A stretch of DNA of 14,418 nt from an uncultured Planctomycetia bacterium (GCA_938003765.1 CALKYE010000257.1:1-14418), one strand, 5' to 3'. Shown: positions 1 to 7,163, numbered from the stretch's first letter. Notes: generated by a model not told the origin, from the sequence alone. Translations and numbers: made by a program.

Positions 1-1572
1 GCCGAGCGACTCCCTGTCGCGGATGAAGCCATCGAAGCCGCCTGCCCAGTTGCTGATCTTGCGCGTGTGTCGGATGGAGCCGTCGCTCGTGAGGAAGACG
101 ATCCAGACGGCGCCCCGGCTTGCGCCTCCGTCGTCGTCGTACGTGTCTGCGACGGCGACCTCGCTGACCCCATCGCCGTCGAGGTCGCCCACACGACACA
201 GCGCGTTGCCGAGCCAGGTGGGGTCGCGCCCGAAATCATGCTCGCGGGAGCTCCAACGTCGCGCGCGACGAACTTCGCCATCCGGCTCGATCGAGGCGAT
301 GAAGATCGAGCGACCGTGGTCCTCCGCGAAGTCGTACCGCGGGTCGCATCCGATCGCGAGTTCGACAGCGCCATCGCCGTCGAGGTCGCCCAAGCACGCG
401 AGCGCACTGCCGAGCGCATGGCCGTCGCCGAAACCGGCTGCCGCCATCGACGGGGACGAACCCAGCTCCACAGATCGTGCGACGCGGCCGTCGCTGTCGA
501 GAAAGCACACCCACACGCCGCCGCGGGCGCGTTCGAGCTCAGGCCAATTCCTGGCGCCGGCGGCGAGGTCGGGAACTCCGTCGCCGTTCAGGTCTCCGAG
601 CGACGCAATCGCTCCGCCGAAGCTCGCGTGATCGTTCAGTCTCGCCGTGAAGCCTCCAACGCCGCCGCGGATCTCGCTCTTCCTGCGAACAGAACCATCG
701 CGGTTCATCAGGAGGATCGTCATCGCGCCGCGCCGATTCCCGCGCTTGCTGTCCTGTGGCGCGCCGGAGGCGATGTCGTCGACACCGTCGCCGTCGACGT
801 CGCCGAGCCACGCGCACACGCCGCCGAACTCGACGGCTTCGGCGGGGAGATCCGTCCTCATCGCCAAGAACTGGAGCGCGCTCCACTCGACCGCGACGCC
901 GTCACGTGTCGTCGGACCACGCCATGGGCGCGAGCTGCGCGCCTCGTCGACCAAGTGCCTCGCGATGGGGGAGCTCCGAGCAAACGCCTCGACGGCGTCC
1001 ATCGACACGCGCGGCGCTATGCGATCGAACGGAACGCGCCACTCCGAAGGCTGGCAGGCGAGCGCTTCCCGAACGCCGCGTACTGCGGCGGCTAGTTCGC
1101 TGGCCTCGATGCGCACGCCGTCCACCTTCGAGCCGTCGGCGTCCCATCGGCCATCCTCGAACCCGCGCGCGCGATAGCCACGCATGAGCACGTCGTCTCC
1201 GAGCATCGGCATCTCGCCTTCGCCGCCGCCGCCCAAGATCCGGAAGTTCGGCGCCTCGGCATCGAGGTGCAGGAAGAGCCAGACCCGCTGGCCCTTGGCG
1301 TAGCCCGCCCATCGACCCGCGCACGTCCAGTTCTCGAAGCGCTGGACTGTGATCGACGTCGGCACGGCAGCACCCGCGATCTGTTCTTCGACCGCCACTT
1401 CGAAGGTGCGCCTCGCGACGTCGCTGATCGTTCCTCGCACGACGACCTCGGCGTCGCAGGCGAGTTCGTGCAGCAGATACCGGCGATAACTGAGCGACGA
1501 GACCGCGGCGGCGACGGACGCCAGGCTCACCGCGAGCATGGCCAAAATCCATCCGATGCGCAGTCGTGTCAT
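1..1572 (-). CDS. Secreted FG-GAP repeat protein (C-terminus cut by window edge)
   Basis: The frame is open from ATG at 1572 to the window edge: 524 codons, no stop. GAGGG at 1579-1583 lies 6 nt upstream and supports this start. Residues 1-25 form a basic start plus hydrophobic segment (WILAMLAVSLASVAAAV), a signal peptide or anchor. Residues about 35-105 (ACDAEVVVRGTISDV ... GYAKGQRVWLFLHL) look like a small beta-barrel domain. From about 240, four FG-GAP/VCBS-type repeats carry calcium-loop motifs at D258 (DVDGDGVDD), D327 (DLNGDGVPD), D396 (DLDGDGAVE) and D463 (DLDGDGVSE), spaced 67-69 residues apart. Each is followed by a strand such as GAVWIVFLTSDGSI. FG-GAP proteins fold as integrin-like propellers on the cell surface; the missing end probably holds the remaining blades. 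The ligand is unknown. The family call is sure, the function is not. Confidence 0.92.
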   Translation of the reverse strand, partial: MTRLRIGWILAMLAVSLASVAAAVSSLSYRRYLLHELACDAEVVVRGTISDVARRTFEVAVEEQIAGAAVPTSITVQRFENWTCAGRWAGYAKGQRVWLFLHLDAEAPNFRILGGGGEGEMPMLGDDVLMRGYRARGFEDGRWDADGSKVDGVRIEASELAAAVRGVREALACQPSEWRVPFDRIAPRVSMDAVEAFARSSPIARHLVDEARSSRPWRGPTTRDGVAVEWSALQFLAMRTDLPAEAVEFGGVCAWLGDVDGDGVDDIASGAPQDSKRGNRRGAMTILLMNRDGSVRRKSEIRGGVGGFTARLNDHASFGGAIASLGDLNGDGVPDLAAGARNWPELERARGGVWVCFLDSDGRVARSVELGSSPSMAAAGFGDGHALGSALACLGDLDGDGAVELAIGCDPRYDFAEDHGRSIFIASIEPDGEVRRARRWSSREHDFGRDPTWLGNALCRVGDLDGDGVSEVAVADTYDDDGGASRGAVWIVFLTSDGSIRHTRKISNWAGGFDGFIRDRESLG

Positions 1573-2186
1573 GCCAAACCCTCGTGTTTCGAGCAAACGC
1601 CGGTCGTCGCGCGCCGGTTCAGTACCCAGGTCCGCTCCTCTGGCAACGCTCCTCGCTCTCGATCCGACGCGACGAGAAGGATCCGACCTTGCGCCGGCCC
1701 GAAACCTGGCGCCGGGAGCTTTCCTGACCGCGGGGTCTGTAGCGCCGACCTCGATCCTCCCCGTGGTGACGCGGACAGCGAGCGCGCAGGTCCCGTGGTG
1801 CTGTGATGGGGGCTTTGGGCTCCAGCACCCGTGTCGCTGCGAGTCGCGACTCCACGCCGCGCTCAGTGCCGGACTGCGAAGGACTCTCTCATGTGATCGA
1901 CCGTGATGCACTTCAGCGCCCGCCGCGAGTGGTAGTCGTCGCGTTCAGCGGCCCTCGCACTTCTAGCTGCATGCTTCACAGCAACGCGGCGGTGCTCCGA
2001 AGATCGACTTAGCCTCCGGGCGCGCGCCTGGGGTGCGCGCCGTCCTGCCGGATGGGAAGAGTCTGTCCGAGAGAAACGCGCTGCGAGAGACGCGACAGCG
2101 CTCAGCCGAAGTTGCGACGAACGCTGGACCGCCGATGTAGGTGGGGTCGTTGCTGGCGGAGGCGGGCACGTATCATGGTGCGGTCC
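1573..2186. other. Divergent intergenic region without a supported gene
   Basis: This 614-bp gap separates the leftward FG-GAP gene from the rightward lipoprotein gene, so it should hold both promoters. Open frames exist on both strands, but they are Arg/Pro/Ser-rich, lack ribosome binding sites and show no domain. I could not pick a convincing -35/-10 pair. The only clear structure is the hairpin at 2019-2041. Confidence 0.6.
2019..2041. repeat. 7-bp perfect hairpin (GGCGCGC / GCGCGCC)
   Basis: GGCGCGC at 2019-2025 pairs with GCGCGCC at 2035-2041 around a 9-nt loop. There is no following T-run, and no gene ends just before it on either strand. It is therefore not a convincing intrinsic terminator. 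It may be a protein-binding dyad in the divergent promoter region, or a chance result of GC-rich sequence. Confidence 0.35.
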
Positions 2187-2633
2187 ATGAGCGAGCGTCG
2201 ATTCAGCCGCGCGCAAAGATCGGAGTTGATTGCGGCGCTATTCCTCGTCGGGTTGTGTCCGGTCGTTGCGTGCGCTGGGAAGCCCGATCACTTCCCCGCG
2301 AACAAGTCGCTGATCGAGCCGCCGCACCGCCGCGTGGTGGTCGAACCGGCCTTGAAGACGCGAGGTCCGAACTTCATCGCGTACTTCCTGGGCGATGCGA
2401 GCGTCAGGGTGTTCACCGGTGGCGACGTCGTGGTTCGGCGAGGCCGCGGCTCCGACGGAGGGCGCACGCTTCATGTCGTCGCGGACGAGTTCGGAGAAGG
2501 CTGCGACCTTCCGAGCTTGTCGTTGCTACTCACCCCGGCCAGGTTCTGGTCGGGTGGGTGTGAGCGTGTCCAGACCCCACGGGCACGTGGCGCCGGAGAT
2601 CCCCATTCCACCGTCCAAGTTGCTGCGTGTTGA
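2187..2633 (+). CDS. Small predicted lipoprotein, probably frameshifted near its C-terminus
   Basis: As read, 148 residues. The start is either ATG 2187 (MSERRF) or in-frame ATG 2175; neither has a strong ribosome binding site. Residues 14-29 form a type II signal peptide (LIAALFLVGLCPVVAC), lipobox V-V-A-C with C29 as the lipidated cysteine. The mature part to about residue 112 (FIAYFLGDASVRVF, GRTLHVVADEFGEGC) has normal high-GC third positions and alternating beta-type residues. After about 2520 the frame turns Arg/Pro-rich with poor codon use (ARFWSGGCERVQ to VQVAAC). Good codon use instead appears in the two other frames: first PSELVVATHPGQVLVGWV, then GVSVSRPHGHVAPEIP onward. That suggests one-base losses near 2520 and 2560 in the G-rich stretch. 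I recognise no family. It is real at the N-terminus; the annotated C-terminus is doubtful. Confidence 0.55.
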   Translation: MSERRFSRAQRSELIAALFLVGLCPVVACAGKPDHFPANKSLIEPPHRRVVVEPALKTRGPNFIAYFLGDASVRVFTGGDVVVRRGRGSDGGRTLHVVADEFGEGCDLPSLSLLLTPARFWSGGCERVQTPRARGAGDPHSTVQVAAC

Positions 2634-2697
2634 GCAGTGGTCGGTCATCGTCACCGATGTGGAACTCGAGCAGCGTCCCCTGTGCGTTCGATTCTAA
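2517..2697 (+). pseudogene. Displaced C-terminal part of the lipoprotein gene in other frames
   Basis: One frame reads PSELVVATHPGQVLVGWV and stops at 2563. The next reads GVSVSRPHGHVAPEIPIP, continues through the segment ending VELEQRPLCVRF, and stops at TAA 2695-2697. Both use mostly G/C-ending codons and look like beta-rich protein, unlike the official frame over the same bases. Joined to the lipoprotein N-terminus through two -1 shifts, they would give a protein of about 170 residues. After the TAA the same frame stays open for 26 codons (LLVAEGDADTATLRIVGAVQ, then LPDKRQ) to TGA 2776-2778, so the stop itself could be a nonsense change. A decayed gene and a sequencing error cannot be told apart here. 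The remaining 2779-2992 holds only the leader of the next gene. Confidence 0.4.
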
Positions 2698-2992
2698 CTG
2701 CTCGTAGCGGAGGGAGATGCCGACACGGCAACACTGCGAATCGTCGGCGCCGTTCAGCTTCCAGACAAGCGCCAATGAGCGGGCTCGGCGGGTCTTGTGG
2801 ACCGAGAGCTCACTTGGTCCGCGACTTGAGGCCGTTCAGGTGAAGCCGCCGTTGTCGGACGGGCGTGCAGTTCCCGCGCGCGAAGCCATGCGTCCCCGCG
2901 GCTCTCGGTCGGTTGCGGCGTGGTGAACCCGCGCTAAGTTCGACACGCCTACGCCACTCCCGGGGCGGTTCGATCCCTTCGCAGGTGCTTCC

Positions 2993-4255
2993 ATGACGCT
3001 CGCCCGCTCGCTCGCGGTTGCCGTTCTCGCCCCGTTCGCCCTCGCCCAGAATCCGACGCCGTACTGCACGGCCGGCACGTCGACCAACGGCTGCCTGCCG
3101 CTGATCAACGCCAACGTGCAGCCGAACACGGCAAACACGGCGGGCTGTGTGATCACCACGAGCGGCGTCGAGGGGCAGAAGCTCGGGTTGACGTTCTATG
3201 GCGTCGACAACACGGGGTTCACTCCGTCGCCTTGGAGTGTGGGCAGCAGCAGCTTCCTGTGCGTGAAGCCCCCGACGATGCGCCTGGGCTCGCCGATCAG
3301 CAGCGGCGGGACGTTCGGTCAGTGCGACGGCTCCTACGTGATCGACTGGGACGCGTTCCAACTCGCGAACCCCGCAGCGCTCGGCAACCCGTGGATCAGC
3401 GCTGACAAAGTGTTCGTGCAGTCGTGGCATCGCGATCCGGGGGCGGTGAAGCCCTCGAACCTCTCGAACGCGCTCGAGCTGACGCTGCGCAGTCCGCCCC
3501 CCGTGCCGTGCGTGACCACGGTCCCTGGGATGGTCGCGATCCCTGCGGGGTCGTTCATGATGGGGTCGGCGGCGGCGAGCGGTTGGCCGTACTTCAACAG
3601 TGCTGCGGAGCAGCCGGTCCACCAGGTGACGCTCAGCTACTGCTTCTGGATGGGCGCGACTGAGGTGACCCAAGCTGAGTTCGCGTCGCTCATGGGAGTC
3701 ACCGCATCCGTGCACCCGGGACAGACCCGGCCGGTGGACTCCGCAACTTGGTACCTCGCCTACTTGTACTGCGCGGCGTTGAACGCGCAGCAAACGGCGC
3801 TGGGCGCCGTGCCGCACGGATACGAGTATCGGTTGCCTACCGAAGCCGAATGGGAGTACGCCTGCCGAGCAGGAACCACGACGGAGTTCAGCACCGGCGC
3901 TGAGTTGCTCTGCGGACAAGCGAGCTTCGGCTACTCCCAACACTCGGGAGCGCTTTGCGCCTCGAGCGCGACCACGCCGGTCGGCAGCTTCGCGCCGAAC
4001 GCCTGGGGCCTCCACGACATGCACGGCAACGTTTGGGAGTGGTGCCTGGATTCCTTTGACGCCTACAACGCCGGCGCCGTCACTGACCCCTTCGTGTCGG
4101 GCAGTTCGCTGCGTGTGATTCGCGGCGGAGCTTGGAACCACAACTCTCAATACTGTCGCTCGACGATTCGAGGCGCTGACTTCTCCGGGTCTCCGCCTTT
4201 CGCCGGCGGTATCGCCGGCTTTCGCATTGTGCTCGCGCCGATCCTGGTCCCGTAG
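2993..4255 (+). CDS. Secreted protein: planctomycete-style domain + FGE/SUMF1-type domain
   Basis: 420 residues. ATG 2993 is preceded by AGGTG about 7 nt upstream. A signal peptide spans residues 1-18 (MTLARSLAVAVLAPFALA, cleavage before QN). Residues about 23-167 form a beta-rich domain starting YCTAG-TNGC, with FLCVKPPTMRLGS in the middle and SWHRDPGAVKPSNLSNALEL at its end. The same domain ends the protein encoded at 12132-13853. Residues 177-415 are a formylglycine-generating-enzyme (sulfatase-modifying factor) type domain: GMVAIPAGSFMMGS, EQPVHQVTL, TEVTQAEFASLMG, RLPTEAEWEYACRAG, HGNVWEWC, RVIRGGAWNHNSQYCRS and GFRIVLAP. True FGEs bind copper through two cysteines five residues apart. 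Here the first position is His383 and only Cys388 is kept, so oxidation of sulfatase cysteine is unlikely. A binding or structural role outside the cell fits better. The winged-helix gene starts 11 nt downstream. Confidence 0.95.
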   Translation: MTLARSLAVAVLAPFALAQNPTPYCTAGTSTNGCLPLINANVQPNTANTAGCVITTSGVEGQKLGLTFYGVDNTGFTPSPWSVGSSSFLCVKPPTMRLGSPISSGGTFGQCDGSYVIDWDAFQLANPAALGNPWISADKVFVQSWHRDPGAVKPSNLSNALELTLRSPPPVPCVTTVPGMVAIPAGSFMMGSAAASGWPYFNSAAEQPVHQVTLSYCFWMGATEVTQAEFASLMGVTASVHPGQTRPVDSATWYLAYLYCAALNAQQTALGAVPHGYEYRLPTEAEWEYACRAGTTTEFSTGAELLCGQASFGYSQHSGALCASSATTPVGSFAPNAWGLHDMHGNVWEWCLDSFDAYNAGAVTDPFVSGSSLRVIRGGAWNHNSQYCRSTIRGADFSGSPPFAGGIAGFRIVLAPILVP

Positions 4256-4266
4256 CTGCGCGTGAG

Positions 4267-4608
4267 TTGCGCGCCGCTGGGCTCGAAGCGGTGGCCAGCG
4301 CGCTCGGTGCGCCGTCAGCGCCCGCCAAGCGCGGCCCTGGTCGTCTCGTGAAGTTGGGCGCGCCCTCGCCGATCGTCGCACGCAAGCGCCGTGGTAAGCG
4401 CGCCAAGCGCACGCCCGAGGACGTGGCGAAGATGGGCGACGCGGTCGTCGTCTACGTCGCCAAGCACCCCGGCGTGTCCGTCGAGCAGATCGGCAAGGCG
4501 CTGAGCGTGAGAACCAAGGAACTCGCGCTACCGATCATTCGCACGGTCGAGGCCAAGAAGCTGAAGACCAAGGGGCAGAAGCGCGGGACGCGGTACTTCG
4601 CGAGGTAG
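4267..4608 (+). CDS. Small basic winged-helix-like DNA-binding protein, N-terminus probably shortened
   Basis: 113 residues with a TTG start 11 nt after the preceding stop. No ATG or GTG lies upstream in frame before a stop near 4178; GTG 4291 is an alternative start. Residues 1-16 (LRAAGLEAVASALGAPS) resemble the end of a helical N-terminal region. Residues about 20-48 form a Lys/Arg/Ala/Pro tail (AKRGPGRLVKL, ARKRRGKRAKR), which would contact DNA. Residues about 49-113 read as a compact winged helix: TPEDVAKMGDAVVVYVAKHP, then GVSVEQIGKALSVRTKELAL, then a wing ending KGQKRGTRYF. From memory, related small proteins in Planctomycetota and Myxococcota carry a longer N-terminal helix before 'RAAALEAV', so this copy may be decapitated or may depend on translational coupling to the upstream gene. 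Likely a nucleoid-associated or regulatory DNA-binding protein; target unknown. Confidence 0.65.
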   Translation: MRAAGLEAVASALGAPSAPAKRGPGRLVKLGAPSPIVARKRRGKRAKRTPEDVAKMGDAVVVYVAKHPGVSVEQIGKALSVRTKELALPIIRTVEAKKLKTKGQKRGTRYFAR

Positions 4609-4635
4609 CGAGCTGAGGCGCGGAGAGCGCTGCCG

Positions 4636-4652
4636 GCCCCAGGATTGGGGGC
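4636..4652 (+). terminator. Possible terminator hairpin downstream of the winged-helix gene
   Basis: GCCCC at 4636-4640 pairs with GGGGC at 4648-4652 across a 7-nt loop, 27 nt after the stop codon at 4608. It sits in the gap between convergent genes, where a terminator is expected. The stem is short and no T-run follows, so this is a weak call. Confidence 0.3.
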
Positions 4653-4657
4653 TAGCC

Positions 4658-4688
4658 GATCTCAGAAGAAGATTCTGTGGATCTCAGA
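4658..4688. repeat. 9-bp direct repeats flanking a small palindrome
   Basis: GATCTCAGA occurs at 4658-4666 and again at 4680-4688, 22 bp apart (about two helical turns). Between and overlapping them, CAGAA at 4663-4667 pairs with TTCTG at 4673-4677. The element is A/T-richer than its surroundings and lies in the convergent gap after the DNA-binding gene. It looks operator-like, but the position is not a promoter for either neighbour and no second copy was seen in the window. Confidence 0.3.
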
Positions 4689-4854
4689 TGCCGAACGCCG
4701 CTACTGACCGCCTGTCCCCTGCGCTCACCGTCGAAGTACCCGCCGCGCGGCAACTGATCCCCGACACCGCAGCCGCCGTCGAGGCCGTGGTCCTGAGGTC
4801 CCGAGGCCGACCAGAGTTGGTGCAACATGCACCGGTGCGGGCGTGGCGACCGGA

Positions 4855-5376
4855 CTACCGACACCTTGCTCGCACCACAGGCCCGGCCGCACCAGAGTCG
4901 TACTCGTCCGACACCAGCGTGATCTGCTCATTCGTCGCCACGTCCCACACGTTCATCCAAGCTCGCGACCGACCGATGCGACTCGCGCTGTGCATCACGA
5001 ACGACTCACCAGGCGCGAGGAGGCGCGACCGCAGGGCGTTGCCGCAGTGTCCGAGCTGCCAGCGGTCCTGCGCAGCGGTCTCGGCGGGGTCGACCGTGCC
5101 CGAGAACCCGTCATCGAAGACGGTCGAGAAACGGAAGGAGCGAGTTGTCGCGTTGCGCAGCTCGAGGATGTCCTCGTGCCAGTCGGGCTCCAGCTCCGGC
5201 GCGGAACTCCGCGTCACCTCGGTCCGCACATAGGCCAGCGCCGGCTCTCGCTCCCGACGCGGGACGGTCACGGGCGGCGGGGCTGCGTTCAGGGTGGCCA
5301 GCTTTGGCGATGAACAGGACCCGACGACCATGACCGCGAGTGCGGACGCGCAACCGAGAAGGTGGGCGAGCTTCAT
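4855..5376 (-). CDS. Predicted lipoprotein with Ig-like C-terminal domain
   Basis: 173 residues from ATG 5376. A type II signal peptide (MKLAHLLGCASALAVMVVGS) ends in lipobox V-G-S-C with C21 lipidated, followed by Ser-Ser-Pro and a Pro-rich linker to about residue 45. Residues about 70-165 form a beta-rich domain: ILELRNATTRSFRFS, a Trp-centred segment QDRWQLGHCGNALRSRL, then LAPGESFVMHSAS. The pattern Trp...GxCGxxL...LxPGES resembles uncharacterised Ig-like envelope proteins that I recall from Planctomycetota and Verrucomicrobia. The two domain cysteines could form a disulfide or bind a ligand. Translation initiation signals are weak, but the lipobox fixes the N-terminus. It faces the winged-helix gene convergently and runs in the same direction as the small membrane gene 173 nt upstream. 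Envelope location is fairly sure, function unknown. Confidence 0.85.
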   Translation of the reverse strand: MKLAHLLGCASALAVMVVGSCSSPKLATLNAAPPPVTVPRREREPALAYVRTEVTRSSAPELEPDWHEDILELRNATTRSFRFSTVFDDGFSGTVDPAETAAQDRWQLGHCGNALRSRLLAPGESFVMHSASRIGRSRAWMNVWDVATNEQITLVSDEYDSGAAGPVVRARCR

Positions 5377-5549
5377 CGCTGATGATCTAGGTCTCGCCGG
5401 TCAGCTCGTCACGCGGACACGGATCCGAGTCGTCGCCCCAGTGCGAATGCACGGCGCTCGGGCGCGCGCTGGGCGGCGGTGGAGCGGTGTGCGCGGCTTA
5501 TGGGCGGGCGGCGTGCGCCAGATGGCGCCTTGGGCGACGGTGAAGGCGT

Positions 5550-5747
5550 CTAGCAGCGAGGCTTCATGGCCCGCAGTTCGCGCACCGTGTACGCGCACAG
5601 GCAGAGTCCCCATAGGGACCAGAACGCGAGGACGAGCAGTTGTTCGGTGGACTCGTCCACGAAGTACCGGGCCGCCCAGATCGTGAACAACGCGGCGGCG
5701 CACATCAGCTCGAAACGACTGAGGCGGATCGGCGAAGGCGCGCGCAT
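5550..5747 (-). CDS. Small two-helix membrane protein
   Basis: 65 residues from ATG 5747, with AGGA about 8 nt upstream on the same strand. Two hydrophobic segments are clear: residues about 13-29 (ELMCAAALFTIWAARYF) and 37-56 (LLVLAFWSLWGLCLCAYTV). They are joined by a short acidic loop (VDESTEQ) and flanked by basic ends (MRAPSPIRLSR and RELRAMKPRC). This charge pattern suggests a hairpin with both ends in the cytoplasm. I recognise no family. The gene is divergent from the membrane protein gene at 6116 and may share a regulatory region with it. Confidence 0.78.
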   Translation of the reverse strand: MRAPSPIRLSRFELMCAAALFTIWAARYFVDESTEQLLVLAFWSLWGLCLCAYTVRELRAMKPRC

Positions 5748-5756
5748 GCCGAGATC

Positions 5757-6115
5757 CTAGCGGGCCTCTGCGTTCGCGGCGGTGTTCTGGGATGCGGACG
5801 GCTGGGGTTCTACTCGGGCAAGCACAGCCTCGAACTCCGGTGACACGTCGGGGAGGCAGTTTCGAGCCGCGCGATGCGGAGGGGGGCGGGCTTGGATGTG
5901 GCGTACGTCGCACGCGAGGAGTTCTCGAGCCGGGCGGTAACCCAATCGAACGGTGGCCGTTAGCGCGGGCTGCGACATCGAGAGCGGTTCGCAGTCGGGT
6001 CGTGTGTGGGTCTCGATCGACTCCTACACGGGTCGTCGCTGCCGATGGCTGTCGCTTGGTCATCGTGGACCATCGAGATTCCAGAGCCTCAGCGGTTGCG
6101 CGTTGAGGGACAACG
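5757..6115. other. Divergent gap; one weak short frame, no supported gene
   Basis: This lies between the leftward 65-residue gene and the rightward 144-residue gene. The only candidate is a leftward frame from ATG 5978 to a stop at 5757 (73 residues, ending FEAVLARVEPQPSASQNTAA), 9 nt before the next leftward start. It has no ribosome binding site, and its first half is Arg/Pro-rich, so I do not call it. No clear promoter pair or repeat was seen. Confidence 0.5.
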
Positions 6116-6550
6116 ATGAATGCCTCGACTCCCGCGACAGCAGCCGGCGTGACGCTCGCGCGCGCGGCGCTCGGAGCTTCGAGGTTGCGTCGTCGACTGC
6201 TCGTCTGCGGCGGACTCCTGTCTTTCGGGATCGTCTCGGCTTCGCACTTCGTGGAATCAGACCCCGTCCCTGGCTTCGTGATGCCGGTCTCACCGAGGCT
6301 CGCAACGCTCCTCATCGTCCTGGTTGCCTTTCGCGTGGGGTTCACGCTCCGGACCACGATTCGCGCCCGGATGTCGAACGTGGTGGTGTCGCTCGCGTTC
6401 CTGTGTCCAGCGATCATCTGCTTGCTCGCCGCAGCTACTCACCCGGAAGCCCACCTGAGGTGGGTTTCGCTGGCGATCGTCGCGCTGACGTTGTTTCTGC
6501 TCAGCGTGTCAACGGCTGTGCTGCTGCGCCGGGAAGGCGGCTGGCGCTAG
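6116..6550 (+). CDS. Four-helix integral membrane protein of unknown function
   Basis: 144 residues. ATG 6116 follows GAGGGA at 6105-6110 with a 5-nt spacer, a good ribosome binding site. After an Ala/Thr/Arg-rich N-terminus, four membrane segments are visible: about 28-46 (LLVCGGLLSFGIVSASHF), 61-80 (RLATLLIVLVAFRVGFTL), 87-107 (NVVVSLAFLCPAIICLLAA) and 114-136 (VSLAIVALTLFLLSVSTAVL). It ends in a basic tail (LRREGGWR). Loops are short and carry no recognisable catalytic motif. Arginine clusters at 24-27 and 81-85 suggest the N-terminus and the loop between helices 2 and 3 are cytoplasmic. I recognise no family; it may be a small envelope or stress-related membrane protein. Confidence 0.83.
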   Translation: MNASTPATAAGVTLARAALGASRLRRRLLVCGGLLSFGIVSASHFVESDPVPGFVMPVSPRLATLLIVLVAFRVGFTLRTTIRARMSNVVVSLAFLCPAIICLLAAATHPEAHLRWVSLAIVALTLFLLSVSTAVLLRREGGWR

Positions 6551-7163
6551 CGCGCATCAGTCGTGGCGCGCCGGTGCATGCGCGTCCATCTCTCCGCGCC
6601 AACGAGCGAGCTCACTCAGCAGATCACGCTGGCGAGGTCCCCGGTCGTCTGGTCCCGATGTGATCGGCGTGTGGAACGAGTGACGCGCTGAGCAGCGCAA
6701 CTCCCACTCGCCGCACCCGTTCGCCGGAGATCGCGCGGGGCGCGCGCACCACCCGCTCTCAGCGAGCCGACGGGCGAGATTGCAGCAACTCGCGTCTGCT
6801 TCCACCGAGATTGGTCTGCGCCGGCATCGTCGCTGGATCGCCTAGAACACTTGAATGGATCAGCTTGTGTCCCGCAGCCGGCGTGCGTGTCAGGGAAGAC
6901 GAAGGAGCGGGCCGCAGGCGCTCCGCCTGACGCCGATCGAGGCCGGCGCTCGTCCAACCGCAGTTTGGAAACAGTGTGACGGCTGATGTGCGGCCAGGGA
7001 GTTCCCGTGCACTCGCGCAAGCTGGGGCCACGAGCGTGCGCGCTCGTGATGCTTGCGAGCGACTCGATCCAGGGGCGTTGATCGACCCACGGCGACCATG
7101 TCGCTGGCTGGGCCGAGTCGAGCGCGCCGTCAAACTCGGCGATGCTGATATCGTTCGCGGTCG
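6551..7163. other. Region upstream of the kinase gene without a supported gene
   Basis: This 613-bp stretch should contain the kinase promoter. A leftward frame from 7191 to 6616 is open for 191 codons. Its first 80 or so residues have acceptable codon use, but it overlaps the kinase start, has no recognisable motif, and its second half is low-complexity Arg/Ser. Rightward frames are equally unconvincing. No ECF sigma-factor gene is present, although these often sit beside such kinases in Planctomycetota. No repeats or strong hairpins were seen. Confidence 0.5.

Noticed and set aside
67..1095. 342-codon rightward frame with repeated 'VAVEVA' segments
   Set aside because: The repetition is the antisense image of the FG-GAP DxDGDG codons on the other strand.
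2530..2775. 81-codon leftward frame opposite the damaged lipoprotein end
   Set aside because: It reads fairly protein-like, but it mirrors the rightward frames that carry the better codon use and continue the lipoprotein.
2967..2976. GGTTCGATCC resembling a tRNA T-loop
   Set aside because: No matching T-stem, anticodon arm or acceptor stem can be built around it.
2810..4381. 523-codon leftward open frame
   Set aside because: It is antisense to the FGE-type gene and part of the winged-helix gene; its composition is Arg/His/Ala-rich with no motif.
5757..5978. 73-codon leftward frame ending 9 nt before the small membrane gene
   Set aside because: The operon-like spacing is attractive, but there is no ribosome binding site, the N-terminal half is Arg/Pro-rich, and no family is recognised. 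A homologue in a related genome would change this.
5401..6417. 338-codon leftward frame
   Set aside because: It overlaps two better small membrane genes in other frames, has no hydrophobic or domain pattern, and is Arg/Pro/Thr-rich.
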